From Curvibacter cyanobacteriorum (GTDB lineage: Bacteria; Pseudomonadota; Gammaproteobacteria; Burkholderiales; Burkholderiaceae_C): a stretch of DNA of 64,000 bases. A program made the translations under genes and the position numbers. This document shows positions 56,468 to 64,000 of this stretch, one piece after another. The notes beneath the pieces are model-generated. The model made no database searches. It saw only the letters and a list, made by a program, of their open reading frames with translations, and was not told where the DNA came from. The stretch is from the NCBI RefSeq assembly GCF_028649475.1, contig NZ_JAQSIP010000011.1, positions 1 through 64,000 on the forward strand, written 5' to 3'. Every line of letters begins with the position of its first letter. Positions within the stretch are counted from its first letter, which is position 1.

Positions 56468-57568
56468 ATGAACGCTGCCACCCCGCCCCGCCCCCAGCGC
56501 CTCGCGGCCCAGACCGCGCCCTGGGCCTTTTGCTGCGGCCACTTTCAGCCGCCCAGCCAGGCCGACCTGGCCCTGATCACCCGCGCGCTGCAACAGGCCC
56601 GCCAGGTGGTGGTGGGGCTGGGCGGCGCCTACCAGGCCCGCAGCCCGCGCCAGCCGCTGAGCTGGGGTGAGCGCGCGGACCTGATCCTGGCCGCCCTGCC
56701 CGAACGCGACCGCGCGCGGCTGCGCTTTTTACCGCTGCGCGAAGGCCCCGACGCCCAGCGCCTGCAAGCCGACTGGCGGGCCGGCCTGGCCCGCCTGACC
56801 CAGCAGGCCCCGGCCCCGGACTGCCTGCTGGTGCTGCCCGCGCCAGCCCAGAGCGAACGGCTGCACCGCCTGTTCCGCGACGCCCTGGCGGACCACCCCG
56901 CGCTGCCGGTGACGGACCTGCCCACCGTGGACGGGTTGCACGGCGCCGCGCTGCGCGACGCCTGGTTCAACACCGACAACGGCCTGCAGGCCCTGAACCG
57001 CCTCGCCAGCGCGCTGCCCGCGGCCGTGCTGCACGGCCTGCGCGAATGGCATGGCCAGGGCCACTACGAAGGCCTGCGCAGCGAATGGCGGGCCCTGCGC
57101 CAGCACCGCGAGCTGTGGTCGGTGGCGCCCTACCCGCCGGTGCTGGTGACGGTGGACGCGGTGGTGCGCTGTGCCGGTCAGGTGCTGCTGATCCGGCGTG
57201 GCCGGGCACCGGGCCTGGGCCTGCTGGCGGTACCGGGGGGTTTTCTGGAACAAGAGGACACCCTGCTCGAATCGGCCCTGCGCGAGTTGCAAGAGGAAAC
57301 CCGCCTGGGCCTGTCGCCCACCGAACTGCAAGCCGCCTTGCGTGGCGTGGTGGTGCTGGACGCCCCCGAACGCAGCCAGCGCGGGCGCACCATCACGCAC
57401 GCGCACTTCTTTGACCTGGGCGACCGCCCCCTGCCCGCGGTGCAGGGCGACGACGACGCGCGGGAGGCGCTGTGGGTGCCGGTGGCCGACCTGCCCGGGC
57501 TGGAGGACCAGTTCTTTGACGACCACTTCATGCTGCTCGACCACTTCCTGGGCCTGCTGCCCCGCTGA
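56468..57568 (+). CDS. NadM-Nudix fusion with degenerate NMN-adenylyltransferase domain
   Basis: A 366-residue fusion related to the bifunctional NMN adenylyltransferase/ADP-ribose pyrophosphatase. The Nudix half is intact: PGGF at 256-259 and REXXEE at 272-277, with the family-typical EETR. The N-terminal half keeps the fold order, but the nucleotidyltransferase motif (normally GRFQPFHxGH) reads GHFQPPSQAD at residues 24-33. Both catalytic histidines are therefore missing, and the later SxTxxR motif is also degraded. The first activity is probably lost; the Nudix half may act on ADP-ribose or NAD-related compounds. The start ATG follows the GGDEF gene by 188 bases. Confidence 0.85.
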   Translation: MNAATPPRPQRLAAQTAPWAFCCGHFQPPSQADLALITRALQQARQVVVGLGGAYQARSPRQPLSWGERADLILAALPERDRARLRFLPLREGPDAQRLQADWRAGLARLTQQAPAPDCLLVLPAPAQSERLHRLFRDALADHPALPVTDLPTVDGLHGAALRDAWFNTDNGLQALNRLASALPAAVLHGLREWHGQGHYEGLRSEWRALRQHRELWSVAPYPPVLVTVDAVVRCAGQVLLIRRGRAPGLGLLAVPGGFLEQEDTLLESALRELQEETRLGLSPTELQAALRGVVVLDAPERSQRGRTITHAHFFDLGDRPLPAVQGDDDAREALWVPVADLPGLEDQFFDDHFMLLDHFLGLLPR

Positions 57569-57672
57569 CAGCCTGGCAGCCACCGAAGTCGCCTCCACCG
57601 GAGCGTCCGCCAAGGGGGATTGACTGCCGGCCAGCGGTCGGCCAGCGGTCGGCCGGGGGCGCCCCGGGGGCC

Positions 57673-58533
57673 TCAGCGCAGCACGCTGGACATGGCCCCC
57701 AACGCGTTCAGGCTGCGCACGGCGTCCTGCACGCTGGCACAACGCAAGTGGACGGTGTCACCGTCGTCGCGCTGCACACCCGGCCACAGGCTGAACACAT
57801 CGGCCAACGCCGGGGTCTGGCACTGCACCCGCAGCACCAGGCCCTGGCCCAGGTCCGGTTCGGCCCAGACCGGGCGATGGGGTGCCGGCGCCGATCCCTG
57901 CGCGCAGCGCTGCACCGCGGCCTGGCTTTGGTGTTCGATCAGCTCGCGCGCCGCCTCGGGCGACAGCGAGCGCCCGCTGCGCGCGCCCTCGGACCACTTG
58001 ACCACGGCCACGGCCACCGCGGGGCCCAGGGCCTGGGCTTCGGGGGCCATCACATCGCAGCCGCTGACCAGCAGCACCGGCACGCCCAGCTCCCCCGCCA
58101 GGGCGCCGTACAAGCCGACTTCGCCCAGCTCCAGCCCGCCCAACCAGACCCGCGCAAAGGCAAAGCTGTTGCTGGTGTGCGCCAGCACGCCCCGGGTTTT
58201 GGCGCGCGCGTGCCAGCCCACCATCAGCACCCCGTCGATGGCCTGGTCGGCGCCCGCCATCATGCCCAGGCGGCGCGGTTTGCCCTGGATCAGCTCGGCC
58301 CGCGGGTCCAGCTCGTCGGCCAGCAGGTTGCCAAAATGGCCGTGCGAATCGTTCACCAGCACCGCACAGGCTCCGCCCGCGAAAGCGCCGCGGATGGCGG
58401 CGTTGGCCTCCTGGGTCATCCAGCGCCGGGCGCGCTCGTACTCGCCGTTGCCGGCCTGGGTCTGCTCGGGACGCCAGACACCGGCCACGCCTTCAATGTC
58501 CATCGAGATCAGGATGCGGGGGGCGCTGGGCAT
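57673..58533 (-). CDS. M55-family D-aminopeptidase (DppA-like)
   Basis: A 286-residue zinc peptidase of the DppA type. The metal-binding SMDIEGVAG (Asp12, Glu14) and NDSHGH (about residues 61-66) segments and the VGWHA loop are typical. DppA releases D-alanine from D-Ala-containing peptides in the cytoplasm and forms decamers. It is the last gene of a leftward operon with a peptide ABC transporter and a P1-family aminopeptidase, so it probably degrades imported cell-wall or D-amino-acid peptides. The P1 gene end is 37 bases upstream. Confidence 0.9.
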   Translation of the reverse strand: MPSAPRILISMDIEGVAGVWRPEQTQAGNGEYERARRWMTQEANAAIRGAFAGGACAVLVNDSHGHFGNLLADELDPRAELIQGKPRRLGMMAGADQAIDGVLMVGWHARAKTRGVLAHTSNSFAFARVWLGGLELGEVGLYGALAGELGVPVLLVSGCDVMAPEAQALGPAVAVAVVKWSEGARSGRSLSPEAARELIEHQSQAAVQRCAQGSAPAPHRPVWAEPDLGQGLVLRVQCQTPALADVFSLWPGVQRDDGDTVHLRCASVQDAVRSLNALGAMSSVLR

Positions 58534-58570
58534 GGGGGTCGGTTTCCTGTCGGGCGTGAATCAAAACACA

Positions 58571-59686
58571 TCAAAGCAGCGTCGCCCAGGCCGCCGGGGG
58601 CTGGGTGCGCAGTTCGGGGGCCAGGGCGGTCAGGGCCTGGCGCTGCTGGCCGTCGCGGCCCTGCACCGGCTCGGCGGCCCACAACGCGTGCAGGATGGCC
58701 TGCTCGGTGGCTTCGGCCGCGGCCTGGAATAACACATCCAGGGCGCTTTCGTGCAGCAGGGTGACGCAGGGCATCGCGTCTTCGGCCCGCTGCGGCAGGC
58801 GGTAAGCGGTGGAGAACGCCAGCGCCACATCGCCGCTGCCGTGGCCGTAGTCGGAACCGGTGCGCGCCAGCCCCGCCGCCGAACGCCGCGCCACGCGCTG
58901 CAGCTGGCGGGCGTCGAGCGGTGCATCGGTGGCCAGCACGATGATGATCGAGCCGCGCTCGGGGCCGGAGGCCTCGGCCGCCTGCGCTGCGTCAAACGCC
59001 GCCAGGCGCCGCTGCAGCGCTGGGCCAATGCGCTGGCCCGCCACGGTCAGGGCCTCGGGTCGGCCCTGGTTGGCCAGCACCAAGGCGCCCAATGTGAAGG
59101 GCTGGCCCTGCCAGTGCAGCCGGCGCGAGGCCGTGCCAATGCCCCCTTTGAGCCCGTGGCACGACATGCCGCGCCCGGCGCCCACCGCCCCCTGCGCCAC
59201 CGCGGCGCCCGGGCCCGCCGTGCGCGCCGCCTGCAGGGCCTGCAGCACATGGGCCTCTTGCAGGGCCAGGGCGCGGGCGTCATTGAGCCAACCGTCGTTG
59301 CACTCGAACACCAGCGGGTTCAGCGTGGGCAGGCTGCGCGCCAACTCGGGCTGCTGCGCCAGCGCGTCGCGGATCAGCGCGGTGCTGGCCGTGCCCACCG
59401 CCAAGGTGCTGACCAGGGCGATGGGCGACTCCAGCTGCCCCAGCTCCTGCACCTGCATCAGCCCGGCGCTTTTGCCAAAGCCGTTGATCACCGCCAGCCC
59501 GGCCGGTAGCTTGTGCAGAAACAGATCACCGGGCGCCGGCAGCAGCACCGTGGCCCCCGTCTGCACCGCGCCCTCGGACAGGGTGACCTGGCCCAGCGCC
59601 ACACCGGCCACGTCGGTGATGGCGTCCAGCGGGCCACTGGGCAGCAGCCCGACCTGGGGGGCGCCCAGGGCGCTGCGGCGGTCCAT
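58571..59686 (-). CDS. P1-family (DmpA-type) self-processing aminopeptidase
   Basis: A 371-residue Ntn-type hydrolase. The nucleophile is Ser246 in GSIIIVLATDAPL; by analogy with DmpA the chain would cut itself between Gly245 and Ser246, leaving an N-terminal serine. The NGFGKSAGL and GGIGTASR segments are typical. DmpA enzymes remove N-terminal L- or D-residues or beta-amino acids. The start is the ATG of MDRRSALGAP, five bases after the permease stop codon. The gene lies between the permease gsiD-like gene and the M55 peptidase in one operon. Confidence 0.9.
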   Translation of the reverse strand: MDRRSALGAPQVGLLPSGPLDAITDVAGVALGQVTLSEGAVQTGATVLLPAPGDLFLHKLPAGLAVINGFGKSAGLMQVQELGQLESPIALVSTLAVGTASTALIRDALAQQPELARSLPTLNPLVFECNDGWLNDARALALQEAHVLQALQAARTAGPGAAVAQGAVGAGRGMSCHGLKGGIGTASRRLHWQGQPFTLGALVLANQGRPEALTVAGQRIGPALQRRLAAFDAAQAAEASGPERGSIIIVLATDAPLDARQLQRVARRSAAGLARTGSDYGHGSGDVALAFSTAYRLPQRAEDAMPCVTLLHESALDVLFQAAAEATEQAILHALWAAEPVQGRDGQQRQALTALAPELRTQPPAAWATLL

Positions 59687-59691
59687 GGCGC

Positions 59692-60591
59692 TCAACCCCG
59701 GTCGAGCTTCGGGTCCAGCGCGTCGCGCAGGCCGTCGCCCAGCAGGTTGAAGGCCAGCACGGTGACGAAGATCGCCAGGCTGGGGAACAGCGCGATGTGC
59801 GGCGCATTGAGCATGTCGGCACGCGCCTCGTTGAGCATGGCGCCCCACTCGGGTGTCGGTGGCTGCGCGCCCAGGCCCAGAAAGGACAGGCTGGCCGCGG
59901 TGATGATCGAGGTGCCGATGCGCATGGTCAGGTACACCACCACCGACGACACCGTGCCCGGCAGCAGGTGGCGCAGCATGATGACCGAGTCGGGGGCGCC
60001 GATCGAGCGCACCGCCTCGATGTAGGTCTGGTGCTTGAGCGACAGCACATTGCCGCGCACCAGGCGCGCAAACGCCGGCACGCTGAACACCGCCACCGCC
60101 ACGATCACGTTGACCATGCCGCGGCCCAGGATGGCCACGATGCCGATCGCCAGCAAGATGCCGGGGAACGCGAACAGCACGTCCGACATGCGCATCACGA
60201 TGCGGTCCCACCAGCCTTCGTAGTAGCCCGCGAGCAGGCCCAGCAAGGTACCCACCACGGCCCCCACCGCCACCGAGACAAAGCCCGCGGTGAGCGAGAT
60301 GCGCGCCCCCATCAGGATGCGGCTGAAGATGTCGCGGCCCAGCGCGTCGACGCCAAACCAGTGCGCGGCACTGGGCGGGCTGTTGAGCGCGTCGTAGTCG
60401 AAAAAGTTCTCGGCGTCATAGGGCGCCAGCCAGGGCGCCAGCACCGCCATCAGCACCAGCAGCAGCACCACGGCACCGGCCACCAGGGCCACACGCTGGC
60501 GTTTGAACTGGCGCCAGAACTCGGCCGCCGGGGTGCGCACCCGCTCGGCCGCCGGCACGGCGCCAGAGGGGCTTGAAGACTCTTGTGTCAT
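59692..60591 (-). CDS. gsiD: Peptide/glutathione-type ABC transporter permease (DppC/GsiD-like)
   Basis: A 299-residue inner-membrane permease with about six transmembrane helices. The N-terminal OppC leader and the EAA loop ([23 protein letters not shown]) that couples to the ATPase are visible. It pairs with the preceding permease; the start overlaps its stop codon by four bases. The gene order gsiA-gsiB-gsiC-gsiD followed by two peptidases suggests uptake of short peptides, with glutathione as one possible substrate. Sequence alone does not separate Gsi from Dpp or Opp systems. Confidence 0.9.
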   Translation of the reverse strand: MTQESSSPSGAVPAAERVRTPAAEFWRQFKRQRVALVAGAVVLLLVLMAVLAPWLAPYDAENFFDYDALNSPPSAAHWFGVDALGRDIFSRILMGARISLTAGFVSVAVGAVVGTLLGLLAGYYEGWWDRIVMRMSDVLFAFPGILLAIGIVAILGRGMVNVIVAVAVFSVPAFARLVRGNVLSLKHQTYIEAVRSIGAPDSVIMLRHLLPGTVSSVVVYLTMRIGTSIITAASLSFLGLGAQPPTPEWGAMLNEARADMLNAPHIALFPSLAIFVTVLAFNLLGDGLRDALDPKLDRG

Positions 60592-61508
60592 TTGAAGCGG
60601 ATGGTCGGGTTGATGAGGGCGTAGAGCAAGTCCACCGCCAGGTTGATCAGGATGAACTCGAGCGAGAACAACAGCACCAGGGTCTGGATCACGGGGTAGT
60701 CGCGCATCTCCACCGCGTCCACCAGCAGGCGGCCCATGCCGGGCCAGTTGAACACCACCTCGACCACGATCGAGCCGCCCAGCAAGAAGCCGAACTGCAG
60801 GCCCATCATGGTGACCACCGGGATCAGCGCATTGCGCAGCCCGTGCTTGACCACCACCGTCAGCTCACCCAGGCCTTTGGCGCGCGCGGTGCGCACATAG
60901 TCCTCTTTGAGGATGTCGATGAAGGAGCTGCGCGTGAAGCGCGCCATCACCGCAGCCACCCCCGCGCCCAGCGTCAGCGAGGGCAGGATGTAGTGGCGCC
61001 AGCTGTCCGCGCCCACGGTCGGCAGCCAGCCCAGCTGCACCGAAAACAGCTGCATCAGCAGCATGCCCAGCGCGAAGGACGGAAACGAAATGCCCGACAC
61101 CGCCAGCGTCATGCCCAGGCGGTCGGGCCAGCGGTTGCGCCAGACGGCCGACACCATGCCCAGCACCAGGCCCAGCAACACCGACCAGCCCATCGCGGCC
61201 ACGGTCAGCCAGAAAGTGGGCGCAAAGCGCTCGGCGATCTCGGTCGCCACCGGGCGCTTGCTGCGGATCGAGGTGCCAAAGTCGCCCTGCAGCGCGTGGC
61301 TGAAGAAGCGCAGGAACTGCTGCGGCAGCGGCAGGTCCAGGCCCAGGTCCTGGCGCACCAGCTCGACCGTCTCCGGCCCGGCCTCTGGCCCCGCCGCCAG
61401 CCGCGCCGGATCGCCCGGCAACAGGTGCACGAACGAGAACACCAGCACCGCCACGATCAGCAGCGTCGGCAACAGGCCCAGCAGGCGCTTGAAAAGGTAA
61501 TGGATCAT
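60588..61508 (-). CDS. gsiC: Peptide/glutathione-type ABC transporter permease (DppB/GsiC-like)
   Basis: A 306-residue permease with six helices. The N terminus [19 protein letters not shown], the GDPA segment after the first helix, the EAA-loop [24 protein letters not shown] and the final LINPTIRFK are standard for the DppB/GsiC group. It forms the heterodimeric pore with the next gene. A 509-base repeat-rich spacer separates it from gsiB upstream, which is odd within an operon and may lower permease expression relative to the binding protein. Confidence 0.92.
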   Translation of the reverse strand: MIHYLFKRLLGLLPTLLIVAVLVFSFVHLLPGDPARLAAGPEAGPETVELVRQDLGLDLPLPQQFLRFFSHALQGDFGTSIRSKRPVATEIAERFAPTFWLTVAAMGWSVLLGLVLGMVSAVWRNRWPDRLGMTLAVSGISFPSFALGMLLMQLFSVQLGWLPTVGADSWRHYILPSLTLGAGVAAVMARFTRSSFIDILKEDYVRTARAKGLGELTVVVKHGLRNALIPVVTMMGLQFGFLLGGSIVVEVVFNWPGMGRLLVDAVEMRDYPVIQTLVLLFSLEFILINLAVDLLYALINPTIRFK

Positions 61509-61663
61509 GGATTCTTCAGCTCAAACAAAAGCGCCAAACAGGTCCGGACACCCCCAAGGCATGGCCCGCAGGGGCGGCCCCTCGCCGCCGCCTCGCCCCG
61601 GCGCTCCGCACCGCCCCCTCGGGCCCTCGACGAGGGCGCGCGACGAGCAGCCCAAGCCCAGGC
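61509..61663. other. Spacer part before the tandem repeat, no gene seen
   Basis: GC-rich non-coding sequence between gsiC and the 87-base repeats. It shares short blocks (GGGGCCC-type and CGAGGG-type words) with the repeat units but does not align as a full unit. No promoter or terminator is evident. Confidence 0.5.
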
Positions 61664-62011
61664 ACCGGGCAGGCCAGGCCGCCGCCCGGCTGCCCGAAGG
61701 CGGCCTGCGGCCCCCTCGGGGGACAGGGAGCGACACGCAGTGGGGGCGCGTGGGGGTCACCTCCAGCCGCCGCCGGGCCGCCCCAAGGCGGCTGCAGCCC
61801 CCTCGGGGGGCAGCGACCCACACGAAGTGGGGGAGCTTGGGGGTCACCTCCAGCCGCCGCCGGGCCGCCCCAAGGCGGCTGCGGCCCCCTCGGGGGGCAG
61901 CGCCCCACGCGCAGTGGGGAAGCGTGGGGGTCACCTTCGGTCGCCGCCGGGCCGCCCCAAGGCGGCCGGGGCCCCCTCGGGGGGCAGCGACCCACACGAA
62001 GTGGGGGAGCG
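61664..62011. repeat. Four tandem 87-bp units with three hairpins each
   Basis: Units begin at 61751, 61838 and 61925, with a diverged unit at about 61664 and a nine-base start of a fifth at 62012-62020. The period is exactly 87 bases. Each conserved unit holds three inverted repeats: GCCGCC with GGCGGC, CCCCC with GGGGG across a TCG loop, and CCCAC with GTGGG. The right boundary coincides with the gsiB stop codon: read leftward, each unit begins TGACCCCCA. It resembles dispersed stop-codon-adjacent repeats common in Comamonadaceae, here amplified in tandem. It would stabilise gsiB mRNA. Confidence 0.9.
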
Positions 62012-62017
62012 TGGGGG

Positions 62018-63556
62018 TCACTTCAATTCAATCTCATCGAAGTTGAAGTTCCAGTCCGGCATCACATAGAAGCCGGCCAGGTTGCGCGCGCGCACCGACA
62101 GCGAGCGCTCGGTGACCAGGAAGGCCCAGGGCGCGTCCTTCCAGATCTGTTGCTGGGCTTCGGCGTAGAGCTTGGTCTTCTCGGCCTTGTCCGTGGTGTT
62201 CAGGGCCTTGGCGATGTTGCGGTCCACCACGTCGTTCTTGTAGTACGCGGTGTTGAACAGGCGCGGCGGGAAGGACTCGGAGGCCAGCAGCGGGCGCAGC
62301 GCCCAGTCGGCTTCGCCGGTCGACGAGGACCAGCCCACGTAGTACATGCGCACCGGGGCGGTGGCCGGGTCTTGCGCGCTTTCGACACGCTCGACGCGCT
62401 GGCCGGCTTCGAGCGCCTGCACCTGCACCTTGACGCCCACCTGGGCCAGCTGCTGCTGCACGAACTGGATCACCTTCTGCGCGGTGGTGTGGTTGTAGGC
62501 GCTCCACAGCGTGCTCTCAAAGCCGTTGGGGTAGCCGGCTTCCTTGAGCAGCTCACGCGCCTTCTTGGGGTCGTACGGCCAGGGGCCGAGCTTGGTCGAG
62601 TACTCGACGCCCTTGGGGGCCACCGAATCCATGGGGTCGGCAAAGCCCGAGAAAGCCACCTTGGCCAGCGCTTCCTTGTTGATCGCGTAGTTGAGCGCCT
62701 GGCGCACCTTCGGGTTGTCGAAGGGCTTTTGCTGCATATTGAAGGAGATGTAGCGCTGCACGATGGACGGGCCCTGCGTCACTTCGAGGCTGGGCTTCTT
62801 GGACAGCGTTTCCACCGCTTCGGGCGGCAGCGTGAAGGCGAAGTGCGCCTCGTTGGTCTGCATCATGGCGGCGCGGGTGTTGTTGTCCACCACCGGGCGC
62901 CAGGTGATGCTGTCGACCTTGGGGTAGCCCTTCTTCCAGTAGCCGTCGAACTTGGCCACCTTGAGGTAGTCGGTGGCCTTCCACTCGACGAACTTGAACG
63001 GGCCGGTGCCCACCGGGTTTTGCGCGATGCCCTTGTTGCCGTACTTGGCCAGCGCCGCGGGCGAGATGATCACGCCCGAGGGGTGGGCCAGCGTGTTGAT
63101 GAAGGGCGAGAAGGGCTCTTTGAGCGTGAAACGCACGGTGGCCGGATCGAGCACCTCGGTCTTGGCGATGTTCTTGTAGAGGTTGTAGCGCTTGAGCTTG
63201 TTGTCGGGGTTGGTGACGCGGTCAAAGGTGACCTTGACGGCCTCGGCATTGAAGTCGGTGCCGTCGTGGAACTTGATGCCCTTCTTGAGCTTGATGGTGT
63301 AGCTCAGGCCGTCCTTGGTCACGCTGTGGCTCTCGGCCAGCACGGGCACCATGTTCATGTCCTTGTCGAAGCTGTAAAGCCCCTGGTAGAAGGACTTGGC
63401 CACGGCCTGGGACACGGTGTCGTTGGCGTCGTAGGGGTCGGTGGTGGTGAAGCTCGAGTAGAGCGCCACCACCACGTCCTTGGACGCATGGGCCGAGGAC
63501 ACCGACAGACCGACCAGCAGCAGCGCCGCGGCCAAGGGGTTCAAACGCAGTTTCAT
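62018..63556 (-). CDS. gsiB: Peptide/glutathione-type ABC transporter substrate-binding protein
   Basis: A 512-residue periplasmic binding protein of the SBP family 5 type (DppA/OppA/GsiB). A signal peptide (1-24) is followed by [34 protein letters not shown], and the later [25 protein letters not shown] block is diagnostic. The start ATG lies six bases after AGGAG. The stop codon is the first codon of the 87-bp repeat read on this strand. The downstream permeases, ATPase upstream and peptidases make this a peptide catabolism operon. Specificity for glutathione versus dipeptides is not certain. Confidence 0.92.
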   Translation of the reverse strand: MKLRLNPLAAALLLVGLSVSSAHASKDVVVALYSSFTTTDPYDANDTVSQAVAKSFYQGLYSFDKDMNMVPVLAESHSVTKDGLSYTIKLKKGIKFHDGTDFNAEAVKVTFDRVTNPDNKLKRYNLYKNIAKTEVLDPATVRFTLKEPFSPFINTLAHPSGVIISPAALAKYGNKGIAQNPVGTGPFKFVEWKATDYLKVAKFDGYWKKGYPKVDSITWRPVVDNNTRAAMMQTNEAHFAFTLPPEAVETLSKKPSLEVTQGPSIVQRYISFNMQQKPFDNPKVRQALNYAINKEALAKVAFSGFADPMDSVAPKGVEYSTKLGPWPYDPKKARELLKEAGYPNGFESTLWSAYNHTTAQKVIQFVQQQLAQVGVKVQVQALEAGQRVERVESAQDPATAPVRMYYVGWSSSTGEADWALRPLLASESFPPRLFNTAYYKNDVVDRNIAKALNTTDKAEKTKLYAEAQQQIWKDAPWAFLVTERSLSVRARNLAGFYVMPDWNFNFDEIELK

Positions 63557-63663
63557 GACAACACTCCTGTGAAAGTTGAAAAACCGAAACGCCAGCAGCG
63601 GGTCAGCCCCACCACCGTCCATGCCAAAACAAGCCTCGCCTGCGCGCGGTCCTGCTCACTCAC

Positions 63664-64000
63664 TCAGTACGCCCCACCCACCGGGTGACGCGCCACAAAA
63701 TGCCCCGGTCCCACAGCCATCAGGGGCGCCACCTGCGGCGGGTCGCCCAGGGCGCGGATGGGGCTGGGGATGTCGTCGCTGAGCAGCTCGCGCACGCGGC
63801 GCTGGCTCGGGTCGGCCAGCGGCACCGCGGCCATCAGGCGGCGCGTGTAAGCGTGCTGCGGATTCTCGAACACGGCGCGGCGCGGGCCGATCTCCACGAT
63901 CTGGCCCAGGTACATCACGGCCACGCGGTGACTGATGCGCTCGACCACCGCCATGTCGTGCGAGATGAACAAGAACGCAATGCCGAACTCCTGCTGCAAG
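63664..64000 (-). CDS. gsiA: ABC transporter ATP-binding protein, C-terminal part (runs off right edge)
   Basis: The last 112 or so residues of an OppD/OppF-type or fused GsiA ATPase. The switch histidine motif [28 protein letters not shown] and the oligopeptide-transporter C-terminal block [12 protein letters not shown] are visible. The Walker motifs lie beyond the window. It precedes gsiB by 107 bases on the same strand and supplies the energy for this transporter. Whether it is one fused protein or the second of two ATPases cannot be seen. Confidence 0.9.
   Translation of the reverse strand, partial: LQQEFGIAFLFISHDMAVVERISHRVAVMYLGQIVEIGPRRAVFENPQHAYTRRLMAAVPLADPSQRRVRELLSDDIPSPIRALGDPPQVAPLMAVGPGHFVARHPVGGAY

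Noticed and set aside
61664-62011. CRISPR array
   Set aside because: The repeats are 87 bases, contiguous and without unique spacers, and no cas gene is near.

Overview
The window is a GC-rich, densely coded chromosomal stretch from a betaproteobacterium of the order Burkholderiales, most likely a member of the Comamonadaceae. The gene content and local orders point there: tRNA-Tyr/Gly/Thr followed by tuf, a trpE-trpG-(LysE exporter)-trpD-trpC-ung operon, lptA-lptB-rpoN, argS-SPOR protein-dsbA, and rsmI divergent from yraN-diaA-dolP without lpoA. A family of GC-rich intergenic repeats of the kind common in this group is also present. I see no insertion sequence, prophage, CRISPR array, rRNA operon or plasmid function. 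This is core and near-core chromosome with a few accessory metabolic genes.

Layout. 1-700: end of the tRNA-tuf operon. 0.9-7.8 kb: a patatin-like lipase convergent with the tryptophan operon, which reads leftward behind a recognisable leader peptide and attenuator. 7.9-12.2 kb: a chalcone-isomerase-like secreted protein and two tandem chemoreceptors. 12.3-18.2 kb: gph, arsC, rpe, apaG, a Gcr-family membrane protein and a PAS-LuxR regulator. 18.2-18.6 kb: a hairpin-rich non-coding stretch. 18.6-23.7 kb: thiL, a tautomerase/LysR pair, pgpA, pncC, an NTF2-like protein and a haloacetate-dehalogenase-type hydrolase. 23.8-29.4 kb: a SEC-C protein, a membrane-anchored FMN glutamate-synthase-like protein, a Crp-type regulator, a PIN protein and an rRNA methyltransferase. 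29.5-35.8 kb: rpoN, lptB, lptA, dsbA, a SPOR protein and argS. 36.0-41.5 kb: a PsiF protein and a set of ArnC-like, ArnT-like and YdjC/NaxD-like genes that together resemble a lipid A amino-sugar decoration pathway. 41.8-47.7 kb: L-2-haloacid dehalogenase, malate synthase G, a small tautomerase, an MFS pump and a class II amidotransferase. 47.8-50.5 kb: dolP, diaA, yraN, rsmI. 50.5-57.6 kb: LysR and Lrp regulators, an OmpA-like protein, an Hsp70-like protein, a GAF-GGDEF-PAS cyclase and a NadM-Nudix fusion whose NadM half has lost its catalytic histidines. 57.7-64.0 kb: a peptide/glutathione-type ABC importer with two specialised aminopeptidases, interrupted by a four-unit 87-bp tandem repeat.

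The best candidates for new biology are the lipid A amino-sugar gene set (36.5-40.1 kb), the trp leader with an exporter and a 45-residue membrane peptide embedded in the operon, the degenerate NMN-adenylyltransferase domain fused to an intact Nudix domain, the hairpin-dense non-coding block at 18.2-18.6 kb, and the stop-codon-anchored 87-bp tandem repeat between gsiB and gsiC. All functional statements rest on motif and context reading by eye; no database search or folding programme was run.
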